From NCBI GenBank assembly GCA_029550865.1, contig JAKPGM010000034.1:35652-99651 (forward strand): a stretch of 64,000 nucleotides of DNA, given 5' to 3'. The stretch comes from Bacteroidota bacterium. GTDB taxonomy: Bacteria > Bacteroidota > Bacteroidia > Bacteroidales > DTGW01. Both the position numbers and the translations under genes were made by a program. Below are positions 35,503 through 43,910 of the stretch, one piece after another. Under the pieces are notes generated by a model, which saw only the letters and a list, made by a program, of their open reading frames with translations, did no database searches and was not told the origin of the DNA. How positions within the stretch are numbered: the first letter of the stretch is position 1; every line of letters starts with the position of its first letter.

Positions 35503-36099
35503 TTATTTCTTGTGGCGTTTTTCCAGTACTTTCACCACATCCTCAATTCGATAGTTTTTAGCCGAAAGCAATACCAGCAGATGGAAAAGTAAATCAGCCG
35601 CTTCGTTCAAAAATAGGGTATCCTCGTTATCTTTAGCCTCAATCACCAATTCCACAGCCTCTTCTCCAACTTTCTGAGCAATTTTGTTGATACCAGCCTC
35701 AAAAAGTTTGGTGGTATAGGATCCTTCGGGAAGATCCTTTTTTCGGCTATCAATTAAATCCTGCAAATAGGTAAGAAAATCGGCTGTAGCAGCGTTAGTT
35801 TCAAAAAAACAGGTGTCAGCTCCCGTATGGCACACCGGACCTCGTGGAATAGCCTTTATCAACACCGTATCGTTGTCGCAATCTTCTTTTATATCTATCA
35901 CATCAAGAAAATTTCCACTCTCCTCCCCTTTGGTCCACAAACGCTTACGGGTACGACTATAAAATGTCACCAAACGCTCCTCGACAGTTTTTTGATAGGC
36001 CTCTTTATTCATAAAACCTACCATCAAAACAACATGCGTACGCGCATCTTGAATAACCGCAGGGATTAAACCATTGTACTTATCAAAATCAAGTTTCAT
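35503..36099 (-). CDS. hisI: Phosphoribosyl-AMP cyclohydrolase / phosphoribosyl-ATP pyrophosphatase, bifunctional
   Basis: 198 residues. The HisI part (1-110) has VTFYSRTRKRLWTKGEESGN and the zinc-ligand segment DCDNDTVLIKAIPRGPVCHTGADTCF. The HisE part (about 112-195) contains LFEAGINKIAQKVGEEAVELVIEAKD and NEAADLLFHLLVLLS. It catalyses steps 2 and 3 of histidine synthesis. It is 3 bp downstream of the DUF4105 gene. Confidence 0.96.
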   Translation of the reverse strand: MKLDFDKYNGLIPAVIQDARTHVVLMVGFMNKEAYQKTVEERLVTFYSRTRKRLWTKGEESGNFLDVIDIKEDCDNDTVLIKAIPRGPVCHTGADTCFFETNAATADFLTYLQDLIDSRKKDLPEGSYTTKLFEAGINKIAQKVGEEAVELVIEAKDNEDTLFLNEAADLLFHLLVLLSAKNYRIEDVVKVLEKRHKK

Positions 36100-36102
36100 G
36101 CT

Positions 36103-37269
36103 TTATTTTTTTATAAGATGAATAAGATTCAAATTTCCAAAACGAATTTCTAATATATTAAAAACGTATCGAATAACCAAAGCAGCAACGATAAAGTATG
36201 TTGTAATATTAAAATTTTGAGGAATAAAAGGGGCAACAGCCAACGCAATAACAATGAAAATCAAAGAGATATAAAGTATAAGCAGCCGGTAGGCAGGCTT
36301 ATATATCCATGGCCATACAACTAAAAATGGACAAAACAGTAATACAGCTGCATTGTAATGTAACTCATTGTGAGCCGAGGCTATACTCAAACTTAAAATG
36401 AATGCCCCCAACAACCCAAATGTCGTAAACAGTATATTGTCAAAAATTCGTTTTGAAGTTCCCGAAATCTGTACCAACAGAGCAATAATAAGCAGAAAAA
36501 TAGCTAAATACAAAGGGTTGAAACGAGCAGAACGAGAAGGTACAGGTTCAGCCTTAAAAAGTACCTTCTCCTCGTTGACCAATGGCTTATCTCCTAATTT
36601 AGCCAGAGTAAGAGACTGATAAAGCTTATCGGGCAAAAACATTACATCAAATCCAGCAGGCCGGTCGGCCATCGGACCCAGTAACAATTCAATTCCCGTC
36701 AGCGTCCAGGGCATTTGCTCAAGATAGGGTCGATATAGCTCACGAAAAGTTTTTCCAGAACCTACCTTCGACAGGCTATCCCAACGAATACCAGAAATAT
36801 GCTGCGACAAAATATCGCGAATGCGGGTAGCGCAGTTATCGGTAAAAAATTTATAGCGATAGTAACGATTTTCGGGTCGATAATTTTCGATCAAAGCAAA
36901 TAGCAAAGTATGCTTTTGTTCCCTGGAAAGATTAAGTTTTTGAGCTAACACTGTACGATTTTCGTATTCGCACATCTGCATGAAATCCTCAAAGCTTTCG
37001 ACCGACAAACGATAATCGAGACGTCCTAAGGCAAATTTGAAATAAAAACCCTCTGTTTGAAAATCGAAAGTACCATAATTGAACACAAAATCGTAACCCT
37101 TCCGATGATCTATCAATCGAATAGCGCTATGTCCAAAAATAGAGTATAACTCGCTCCCCGGCGAAACCGTAAGTACATCAAAATCAATACTATCTGAAAA
37201 TTTAACATCTTGCGAAAAAATATTCGCCCCAAAGCAGAAAAACAATATAAAAACGAGAATTTTTCTCAT
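36103..37269 (-). CDS. DUF4105 (Lnb-N-like) membrane protein
   Basis: 388 residues. A signal peptide (1-19) is followed by a periplasmic DUF4105 domain (about 25-200) with the SIFGHSAIRL and FTDNCATRIRDIL motifs; the H and C resemble the catalytic His/Cys of papain-like NlpC/P60 folds. The C-terminal 150 residues contain about five membrane helices. In other Bacteroidota DUF4105 is tied to envelope or lipid/peptidoglycan processing, but the function here is unknown. It lies between hisF and hisIE with gaps of 9 and 3 bp, an odd position for an envelope gene. Confidence 0.85.
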   Translation of the reverse strand: MRKILVFILFFCFGANIFSQDVKFSDSIDFDVLTVSPGSELYSIFGHSAIRLIDHRKGYDFVFNYGTFDFQTEGFYFKFALGRLDYRLSVESFEDFMQMCEYENRTVLAQKLNLSREQKHTLLFALIENYRPENRYYRYKFFTDNCATRIRDILSQHISGIRWDSLSKVGSGKTFRELYRPYLEQMPWTLTGIELLLGPMADRPAGFDVMFLPDKLYQSLTLAKLGDKPLVNEEKVLFKAEPVPSRSARFNPLYLAIFLLIIALLVQISGTSKRIFDNILFTTFGLLGAFILSLSIASAHNELHYNAAVLLFCPFLVVWPWIYKPAYRLLILYISLIFIVIALAVAPFIPQNFNITTYFIVAALVIRYVFNILEIRFGNLNLIHLIKK

Positions 37270-37278
37270 AAAAAAATG

Positions 37279-38031
37279 TTAGCGAACCGTAATATTGTGC
37301 TGTTTCAGGAAATTTTTGAGGTCGGGGATAGTAATTTCGCGGAAATGAAAAATACTTGCTGCGAGAGCAGCATCGGCAAGGCCTTTTTCAAACACATCGA
37401 CAAAGTGCTCTTTGGCTCCTGCTCCACCTGAGGCGATGACTGGAATAGAAAGCATACGGCTGAGCTGAGCCAGCGCCTCACAGGCAAAGCCTTTTTTCAC
37501 GCCATCGTGGTTCATGGAAGTAAAAAGGATTTCGCCGCATCCTCTTTCCTGGGCTTCTTTTGCCCAGCTAAACATTTCGCGTTCGGTTTTGATACGTCCA
37601 CCATTCAGGTAAACCCACCATTGTCCATCCTCGTATCGAGCATCGATAGCAACCACAACAAACTGACTCCCAAATGACCGGGCCATTTGATCGATTAAAT
37701 TAGGATTACGTACGGCAGCCGAATTAATGGATATTTTATCGGCACCAGCACTAAGCAGGCGCTCAGCATCGGCCATCTCGTTAATTCCTCCTCCCACCGT
37801 AAAAGGAATATTAATATTACGGGCGATGTTTTCCACAAGATCGGCAAAAAGCTTCCGCCCCTCGTGCGATGCAGTGATATCGAGATATACCAGTTCGTCA
37901 GCACCCTCGCGGCTATACTCCGCACCCATCTCTACAGGATCACCAACCTCCCGAATATTAACGAAATTAACCCCTTTCACTACCTTTCCATCCCGAACAT
38001 CGAGACAGGGTATAATACGCTTGGCAAGCAT
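37279..38031 (-). CDS. hisF: Imidazole glycerol phosphate synthase, cyclase subunit
   Basis: 250 residues, (beta/alpha)8 barrel. The signature segments are [20 protein letters not shown] (catalytic D11), [42 protein letters not shown] and [13 protein letters not shown]. It works with HisH, which is not in this window. It leads a four-gene unit with the DUF4105 gene, hisIE and maf. Confidence 0.97.
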   Translation of the reverse strand: MLAKRIIPCLDVRDGKVVKGVNFVNIREVGDPVEMGAEYSREGADELVYLDITASHEGRKLFADLVENIARNINIPFTVGGGINEMADAERLLSAGADKISINSAAVRNPNLIDQMARSFGSQFVVVAIDARYEDGQWWVYLNGGRIKTEREMFSWAKEAQERGCGEILFTSMNHDGVKKGFACEALAQLSRMLSIPVIASGGAGAKEHFVDVFEKGLADAALAASIFHFREITIPDLKNFLKQHNITVR

Positions 38032-38170
38032 AGCAAAAAATTTGCACGAAAATAGCCATTTTCTTTTTATCCTGTAACAACTTTTTGTACGGATGAACTA
38101 ATCATCCTTCATTTGAATTTGCATGGACATTTGTACTATCATAAGTAAGCGCTAAAACTTATTGAAAAAA

Positions 38171-38200
38171 TTGCATAATTTAAATAAAATGTTACTTTTG
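38171..38200 (+). promoter_or_regulatory. Promoter of the EF-G paralogue
   Basis: TTG (38171-38173), 19 bp, TACTTTTG (38193-38200) fits the consensus exactly. An 82-bp leader leads to the ATG. Confidence 0.68.
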
Positions 38201-38282
38201 CATTGGTACCATGTAAATTCAAAATCATCCACTGTAAGTCGCATACTCACTACATTTTACTAACAACATAAAACGATAAGCT

Positions 38283-40442
38283 ATGAAAAATTACACTACA
38301 GGTCAAATTAGGAATATTGCACTGTTAGGCAATTCCGGATCGGGTAAAACCACCCTTGCAGAAGCGATGCTTTTCGAGGGTGGCGTTATAGAGCGACGCG
38401 GGACAGTAGAGCAAGGAAATACCGTATCGGACTATAACGAGATCGAACATCAGAACAAGCTTTCTATATTTTCGTCGGTATTATATGCCGAATACAACGA
38501 TGTAAAAATAAACATACTGGACAATCCAGGTATGGACGATTTTGTGGGGGCTACCATTACCTCCCTTTGGGTTGCCGATACAGCCCTTATGTTATTAAAC
38601 GCCCAGAATGGCGTAGAAGTAGGCACTGAAATACAAGCCCGTCATTGCGAACGACTCAAAAAGCCCCTTATACTGCTTATCAATCAAATCGATCATGATA
38701 AGGCAAGCTTCGAACGTACGATTGAAATGGCTTCCGAACGATTGGGCAAAAATAATGTAACGATAGTTCAATATCCCCTTAACGAAGGTGCCAATTTCGA
38801 TACCATTATTGATGTTTTGCTGATGAAAATGCTAAAATATCCTAAAGAAGGCGGAAAACCTGAAATACTCGATATCCCTGCCTCTGAAATGGAAAAAGCT
38901 AATGCACTTCATAACGCCTTAGTCGAAAAAGCCGCCGAGAACGACGAAGCATTGATGGAACTTTTCTTTGAAAAAGGCACGCTTACCCTTGAAGAAATGC
39001 GCAATGGCATTAAAGCAGGACTTATACATCGCAACCTTTTCCCTGTTTTCGTATGCTCTGCTAAAAAAAATATCGGTGTTGGACGAGTAATGGAATTTAT
39101 TTGCAATGTTGCTCCCAACCCTGCCGAAGTGACAGGCATGTTTACCACGCAAGACGAAGAAATAAAAGTCGATGCAAATGCTCCTACTTCCCTATTCGTC
39201 TTTAAAACAACGCTTGAAGCACACATCGGTGAAATCAGTTTCTTCAAGATTATTACCGGGAAAGTAACCGAAGGGATGGAACTTACCAATAACAACAATC
39301 AGGTAAAAGAGCGTATCAACCAGTTATATGTTTCCGCTGGCAAAAACCGCGTAAAAGTTACTGAAATGGTTGCCGGTGACATTGGTTCGACGGTTAAATT
39401 GAAAAACACAAAAACCAATCATACCCTTGCCGTACCAGCAGTTAGCTATACATTTAAACCCATCAATTATCCCGAGCCGCGGTACAGGGTTGCCATTAAG
39501 CCCAAAAACGAAGCTGACGAAGAAAAACTTGGTGACGCCTTAAACAAGGCACATCAGGAAGACCCGACCCTTATAATTGAGCATTCGAAAGAGCTGAAGC
39601 AAACGATTATTTCGGCGCAGGGGGAATATCAGGTAAATATTTTGAAATGGCATCTCGACCATGTACATAAAATTGATACAGAATTATTTTCACCCCGAAT
39701 ACCCTACCGCGAAACGATTACAAAGGTAGCAGCTGCCGATTATCGGCACAAAAAGCAATCGGGAGGAGCAGGACAGTTTGGTGAGGTACATCTAGTAATA
39801 GAGCCTTATGTCGAAGGTGCTCCCGACCCTACGGGATTTAAGCTACCAGGCAAGGATATTAAATTAAACATCCGCGACAAACAGGTTATTGACCTACCAT
39901 GGGGAGGCAAGCTTGTGTTTTACAATTGTATTGTAGGAGGTGCTATCGATGCCCGCTTTATGCCATCGATTCTGAAAGGCATCATGGAAAAAATGGAGGA
40001 AGGACCCCTTACAGGTTCCTACGCCCGCGATATTCGTGTGGCTGTATATGATGGGAAAATGCACCCGGTCGATTCCAACGATATTTCGTTCCGCTTAGCT
40101 GGACGTAATGCATTTAAAGAAGCTTTCAAAAATGCAGGGCCCAAAATTATGGAACCCATCTATGAGGTTGAAATCTTCGTACCCTCCGATCGCATGGGCG
40201 ATGTAATGAGCGACCTGCAAACGCGCAGAGCAATGGTACTGGGCATGAACAGTGAAAAAGGATTTGAAAAAATTACAGCTAAAGTACCCCTGGCAGAAAT
40301 GGACAAATATTCAACCACGCTCAACTCACTCACCCAGGGACGTGGAACGTTTACTATGCGTTTTGCCGAATATGCACAGGTTCCTGCCGAAATCCAGGCC
40401 GAACTGTTGAAAGCCTATGAAGAAGCAGAAAAGGAGGAATAA
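38283..40442 (+). CDS. Elongation factor G-like GTPase (EF-G paralogue)
   Basis: 719 residues. G1 is GNSGSGKTTLAEAML, G3 is DNPGMDD, and NQIDHDK stands for G4. Domains II to V follow, with the conserved SGGAGQFGEVHLVIEPY (domain IV region) and a C-terminal RRAMVLGMNSEKGFEKITAKVPLAEMDKYSTTLNSLTQGRG. The divergent G domain (no HIDAGKTT) marks it as an EF-G2-like paralogue rather than the housekeeping copy. The role may be ribosome recycling or stress translation; unproven. It has its own promoter and a hairpin after the stop. Confidence 0.9.
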   Translation: MKNYTTGQIRNIALLGNSGSGKTTLAEAMLFEGGVIERRGTVEQGNTVSDYNEIEHQNKLSIFSSVLYAEYNDVKINILDNPGMDDFVGATITSLWVADTALMLLNAQNGVEVGTEIQARHCERLKKPLILLINQIDHDKASFERTIEMASERLGKNNVTIVQYPLNEGANFDTIIDVLLMKMLKYPKEGGKPEILDIPASEMEKANALHNALVEKAAENDEALMELFFEKGTLTLEEMRNGIKAGLIHRNLFPVFVCSAKKNIGVGRVMEFICNVAPNPAEVTGMFTTQDEEIKVDANAPTSLFVFKTTLEAHIGEISFFKIITGKVTEGMELTNNNNQVKERINQLYVSAGKNRVKVTEMVAGDIGSTVKLKNTKTNHTLAVPAVSYTFKPINYPEPRYRVAIKPKNEADEEKLGDALNKAHQEDPTLIIEHSKELKQTIISAQGEYQVNILKWHLDHVHKIDTELFSPRIPYRETITKVAAADYRHKKQSGGAGQFGEVHLVIEPYVEGAPDPTGFKLPGKDIKLNIRDKQVIDLPWGGKLVFYNCIVGGAIDARFMPSILKGIMEKMEEGPLTGSYARDIRVAVYDGKMHPVDSNDISFRLAGRNAFKEAFKNAGPKIMEPIYEVEIFVPSDRMGDVMSDLQTRRAMVLGMNSEKGFEKITAKVPLAEMDKYSTTLNSLTQGRGTFTMRFAEYAQVPAEIQAELLKAYEEAEKEE

Positions 40443-41736
40443 CATACCAACCTATTTTGCAAAAAACGCTTTGCATCCTCTTGGGTGCAAAGCGTTTGCT
40501 TGTTTTACGGAACCTACCTTTATTCCCATACTAATCTTACTGATATGTCTTAATTCCACCTTGGGGGTTACTCCTTCCCCTGGACAATTATCAATCCATC
40601 CTGCATTAAAAGCACAAGCATATCTGGCCAACCAGCAAACCGATTCTGCCCTGATGATTATTTCCCAGTTGATCGAAGATAAACGTGAAGTTGAAAAATG
40701 GTTAATCTGGCGCAGTGAGATTTACCTAACGCAAGGAAAAATTTCTGATGCCATCAACGACCTACTGCAGGTGGAGAAAAAACGCCCGGGCATGGCTTCC
40801 TTCCTGCTCGCAAAATCATATGCCCTTCTACGAGATACCAATCATACAATATTTTTCCTGGAAAAAAATTTAAGCTCTTCCTTCAAAGTACCCAGGAACA
40901 TTATCATGCAAGAAAAAGCATTTCATTTACTTCAGAACACAAAACAATGGAAAAAACTATGGGAAAAGGATTGGTACAATAAATACGAGTATTTTGAAGG
41001 AGAAATGCGTTATTTGTTTGAAGCAAAAAATTGGAATGGTGTAATCAATGCGATGACCGATATTGGAAGCGATTCTAAACGTCTTTCAGCACATGCATTC
41101 TATATGACAGGGGTCGCATACTTGCAACTCGAAAACTATGGTGCAGCCCTTACCTATTTTAATATTGCAATATCCAGGGCAAAAAAACAAGCCAGTTACT
41201 ATGCTGCACGAGGCGATTATTATCTGCAATTGAAAAATTTTTCAAAAGCGTTGGACGATTACACCCATGCCATTCAATATAGCCCCGAAAGTCTTGAATA
41301 CTATGTAAAATATATTGAAGCATTGATGGGTTTAAAAAAATCGGATACTGCCTATGATCTGGCACAGAGTCTATGTCAAATCTTTCCTACAAATAATGAA
41401 ATCTTATTCATACATGCACGGACAGCCTACCAGAGCAAGCGGTATCTACAATCTTTGACGAGCATCAATAAACTATTGGAAACTACCCCCGAAGACTCAG
41501 CCTACCTGCACTTAAGGGCTCGTTGTTATGTACAAACTGCAATGCTTGGCCAGGCCTTAAAAGATTATGATCGATTAATCCAAAAATATCCCAAGCATTC
41601 CCTTTACCTGTTAGAAAGAGGTAAAATATACTTATTGACGAACGATAAGCAACGCTACTGTAGCGATTGGAAAAAATCAGCCGCTTTGGGAAATACCGAA
41701 GCATCGCAGTTGCTCTGGGAATATTGCTCGCAATAA
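40417..41736 (+). CDS. Exported TPR-repeat protein
   Basis: 439 residues. The only upstream ATG (40417) overlaps the end of the EF-G gene by 26 bp and gives a long basic N-terminus before the hydrophobic signal (FIPILILLICLNSTLG, about 35-50). A strong AAGGAGG (40431-40437) precedes an in-frame ATA at 40444, so initiation there cannot be excluded. The mature part is built of tetratricopeptide-like repeats (about 60-430), e.g. YYAARGDYYLQLKNFSKALDDYTHAIQYSPES and YLHLRARCYVQTAMLGQALKDYDRLIQKYP. It probably acts as a periplasmic scaffold. Confidence 0.7.
   Translation: MKKQKRRNNIPTYFAKNALHPLGCKAFACFTEPTFIPILILLICLNSTLGVTPSPGQLSIHPALKAQAYLANQQTDSALMIISQLIEDKREVEKWLIWRSEIYLTQGKISDAINDLLQVEKKRPGMASFLLAKSYALLRDTNHTIFFLEKNLSSSFKVPRNIIMQEKAFHLLQNTKQWKKLWEKDWYNKYEYFEGEMRYLFEAKNWNGVINAMTDIGSDSKRLSAHAFYMTGVAYLQLENYGAALTYFNIAISRAKKQASYYAARGDYYLQLKNFSKALDDYTHAIQYSPESLEYYVKYIEALMGLKKSDTAYDLAQSLCQIFPTNNEILFIHARTAYQSKRYLQSLTSINKLLETTPEDSAYLHLRARCYVQTAMLGQALKDYDRLIQKYPKHSLYLLERGKIYLLTNDKQRYCSDWKKSAALGNTEASQLLWEYCSQ
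40464..40497 (+). terminator. 12-bp hairpin after the EF-G gene, inside the TPR frame
   Basis: AAACGCTTTGCA and TGCAAAGCGTTT are a perfect 12-bp inverted repeat with a 10-nt loop, followed by GCTTGTTTTAC. It looks like a terminator of the EF-G gene yet lies in the first codons of the TPR ORF. Confidence 0.7.
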
Positions 41737-41744
41737 CACGAAAA

Positions 41745-41768
41745 AAGGCTGTCGTTTATGACAGCCTT
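41745..41768. terminator. Bidirectional terminator between the TPR gene and the helix-turn-helix gene
   Basis: AAGGCTGTC and GACAGCCTT form a 9-bp stem with a 6-nt loop. The T tract is six residues on the minus strand. Confidence 0.82.
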
Positions 41769-41778
41769 CTTGAAATTT

Positions 41779-42042
41779 TTAATCAGCTTTTTGCTTTTCT
41801 TCCTCCAGAATTTCCAATGCAACTTTTAGTATGGTATCGTCGTCGAATGTTACAATTCCTCCATCGGGTCCCTGCTCAATATGAACGCCTACCGTTTTGC
41901 CTTCACCATTTCGATAATGGGTTCCGCCAAAGAAATTACGAACGGTATCTTCATCCAGGTTAAGCCTTTCGGCTATTCTGCGCATGCTGCCCGAAGGAAG
42001 ACTATCCTTAATCCTCCTCAGCTCGTTAAATGTCATTGCCAT
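41779..42042 (-). CDS. Small helix-turn-helix protein
   Basis: 87 residues. The N-terminal MTFNELRRIKDSLPSGSMRRIAERLNLDEDTVRNFFGG reads as a helix-turn-helix (about 3-40). It is followed by a beta-hairpin-like part (VGVHIEQGPDGGIVTFDDDTIL) and a charged C-terminal helix. The family recurs in Bacteroidota, typically as a lone gene, so it may be a transcriptional regulator. The target is unknown. The first or third codon (both Met) may be the start. Confidence 0.7.
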   Translation of the reverse strand: MAMTFNELRRIKDSLPSGSMRRIAERLNLDEDTVRNFFGGTHYRNGEGKTVGVHIEQGPDGGIVTFDDDTILKVALEILEEEKQKAD

Positions 42043-42285
42043 GGCTATATTATTTTAAGTTAATGTTGATAGAATATGAAATTTTTCTTGTCGAATGTAC
42101 AAATTTTTTCGGCATAAATCAAATTATTTATCGAATAATTTTCATTTATAACATAATGTAAATCAATCACATAATAAGAACGTAAAAAAATAATGATTAT
42201 TGTGTTAGGAATGCGTTAAATGCTTTAAAATCCTGGCTTTCAAATTGTAGATTTAGAAAATATAACTTGGAGGTATATAGCAGGA

Positions 42286-42405
42286 AGAAACGATCGTATA
42301 TAGCACTCACAAAAGAATATAAAAATATTTAACATTTTCGTACTTGCCGTGTGTGTGGAAACTCATTGATACGAGTTCCATCCCACCACTATAAAAAATT
42401 TTCGG
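42286..42405 (+). repeat. Leader repeat, orphan copy next to the tRNA genes
   Basis: The 5' part (GAAACGATCGTATATAGC...TCACAAAA) and the 3' part (ATACGAGTTCCATCC... CTATAAAAAATTTTCGG) both match the leader copies at 46.1, 48.3, 51.3 and 45.0 kb. It ends in ATG-TAA, so no gene follows; the tRNA pair lies beyond on the other strand. The rest of the gap 42043-42285 shows nothing. Confidence 0.72.
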
Positions 42406-42433
42406 ATGTAAATGAATATCGAAAATAAAAAAG

Positions 42434-42506
42434 AGCGGAAAACGGGACTCGAACCCGCGACCCTCAGCTTGGGAAGCTGATGCTCTACCAACTGAGCTAC
42501 TTCCGC
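42434..42506 (-). tRNA. tRNA-Gly (CCC)
   Basis: A full cloverleaf of 73 nt on the minus strand: acceptor GCGGAAG/TTTCCGC (one G-T), D arm GCTC/GAGC, anticodon stem TCAGC/GCTGA with loop TTCCCAA (CCC anticodon), T loop TTCGAGT. CCA is not encoded. A T-rich stretch follows. Confidence 0.95.
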
Positions 42507-42515
42507 CTTTGTTGG

Positions 42516-42589
42516 AGCCTCTCAGGGGACTTGAACCCCCGACCTGCGGTTTACGAAACCGCTGCTCTAACCAACTGAGCTAAAGAGGC
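42516..42589 (-). tRNA. tRNA-Thr (CGT)
   Basis: A 74-nt cloverleaf on the minus strand: acceptor GCCTCTT/GAGAGGC (one T-G), D arm GCTC/GAGC, anticodon stem GCGGT/ACCGC with loop TTCGTAA (CGT anticodon), T loop TTCAAGT. CCA is not encoded. It is 9 bp upstream of tRNA-Gly, so the two are one transcript. Confidence 0.95.
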
Positions 42590-42606
42590 AATTGAAATCC
42601 GGGGCA

Positions 42607-42636
42607 CAAATTTATTATTTTTCCCAAAAAATCCAA
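42607..42636 (-). promoter_or_regulatory. Promoter of the tRNA pair
   Basis: On the minus strand TTG (42636-42634), 19 bp, TAAATTTG (42614-42607), 17 bp before the tRNA-Thr 5' end. The -33 element lies a few bases from the convergent M48 gene's stop side. Confidence 0.55.
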
Positions 42637-42643
42637 TGAACGC

Positions 42644-43876
42644 CTATCTATTATTTTTTAACGATCTTATGCGCTGCAATAACGTTGGATGAGAATAATG
42701 AAAAAATACATAAGCCGGATGGGGATTAATGTTGCTTAAATTATTCCTCGAAAGCTTTTTCAAAGCCGAAATTAAAGGTTCCGCCAAACCAAATTGGGTA
42801 ACAAACCCATCGGCCTGGTATTCATGTTTACGAGAAACGATGTTGCCCAATAATCCTGCAAGCAAAGAAATGGGACTGTACAATATACCAAAAACAAGCA
42901 AACTGATATGTACTGCTTGGGTATGTACTCCCAGTGCCTCTGTGAGAGCCGGAGAATTAATAAAAAGAGATAGAATGTACAGGGTAAGCCCCATCTGCAA
43001 TAGCGATAATACTAAACCCTTATAATTATGCCTGTACTTATAATGACCTATTTCATGAGCCAATACTGCCACAATTTCATCGGTACTGAGTTGTGATATA
43101 AGCGTATCGTACAACACAATTCGCTTGTACTTTCCCAATCCTGTAAAATAGGCGTTTGCCTTGGTACTCCTTTTCGAACCATCCATTACGTAGATGTCTT
43201 TAACCTTAAAACCCGCTTTATCAGCCAGCTGCATGATAGCTTGTCGTAACTCTCCTTCTGGCAGCGGAGTTTGCTTATTAAACAAAGGTACAATCAGGTG
43301 GGAATAAAACATGCTCATAAAAATGGTAAATGCAGCATATATAAACCACAGATAAATCCAGAACCATTCACCCACCCGATAATAAAACCAGATAAATGCA
43401 GCCAGCAATAAACCACCTATTAAGGCGCCTAACAAATATTCTTTTAATTTATCGGTAATGAACAAACGGGGCGTTGAACGATTGAAACCAAATTTTTCTT
43501 CAATAACAAAAGTCGCATATACCTCAAAAGGAATACCCAATACATCGCTGGCTAATCCAAGAATAGCAAAGAAAAGTAGGGCTATTAAAATAGGATGACT
43601 TGTAACAGTCCTACACAAGGCATCTACATAGGCAAATCCCTCGAAATGTAGCATCAGAACAATAGCTACCAGTGAAATTACTGACGTAAAAAATCCTAAG
43701 CGCTCGTATTGCTGTTTATAAGCAACCGACTTTGCGAAGGCCTCTTCATCGTAAACATCTTTAAGCTCGTCGGGTATCACTCGCAAGCGTTTGCTCGAAT
43801 TCAACCACGACAATATCCGCTCGAGAAGAAAATTGAATATGATAATGATATAAACAAGTAGTAATATGGTATTCAT
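42644..43876 (-). CDS. Ste24-type M48 metalloprotease
   Basis: 410 residues with about seven membrane segments. The zinc motif is HEIGH (274-278) with a downstream glutamate in KHEYQADGF. The N-terminal CAAX-protease-1-like region (about 40-200) with FNRSTPRLFITDKLKE is typical of the Ste24/CAAX family. It cleaves membrane-associated or prenylated-like peptides and probably handles membrane-protein quality control. The gene downstream in the chromosome is the DUF6340-like lipoprotein gene in the same orientation; a 34-bp gap suggests an operon. Confidence 0.9.
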   Translation of the reverse strand: MNTILLLVYIIIIFNFLLERILSWLNSSKRLRVIPDELKDVYDEEAFAKSVAYKQQYERLGFFTSVISLVAIVLMLHFEGFAYVDALCRTVTSHPILIALLFFAILGLASDVLGIPFEVYATFVIEEKFGFNRSTPRLFITDKLKEYLLGALIGGLLLAAFIWFYYRVGEWFWIYLWFIYAAFTIFMSMFYSHLIVPLFNKQTPLPEGELRQAIMQLADKAGFKVKDIYVMDGSKRSTKANAYFTGLGKYKRIVLYDTLISQLSTDEIVAVLAHEIGHYKYRHNYKGLVLSLLQMGLTLYILSLFINSPALTEALGVHTQAVHISLLVFGILYSPISLLAGLLGNIVSRKHEYQADGFVTQFGLAEPLISALKKLSRNNLSNINPHPAYVFFHYSHPTLLQRIRSLKNNR

Positions 43877-43910
43877 ACAAAATACTTTTTAAAAATAAAT
43901 TTACTCAACA

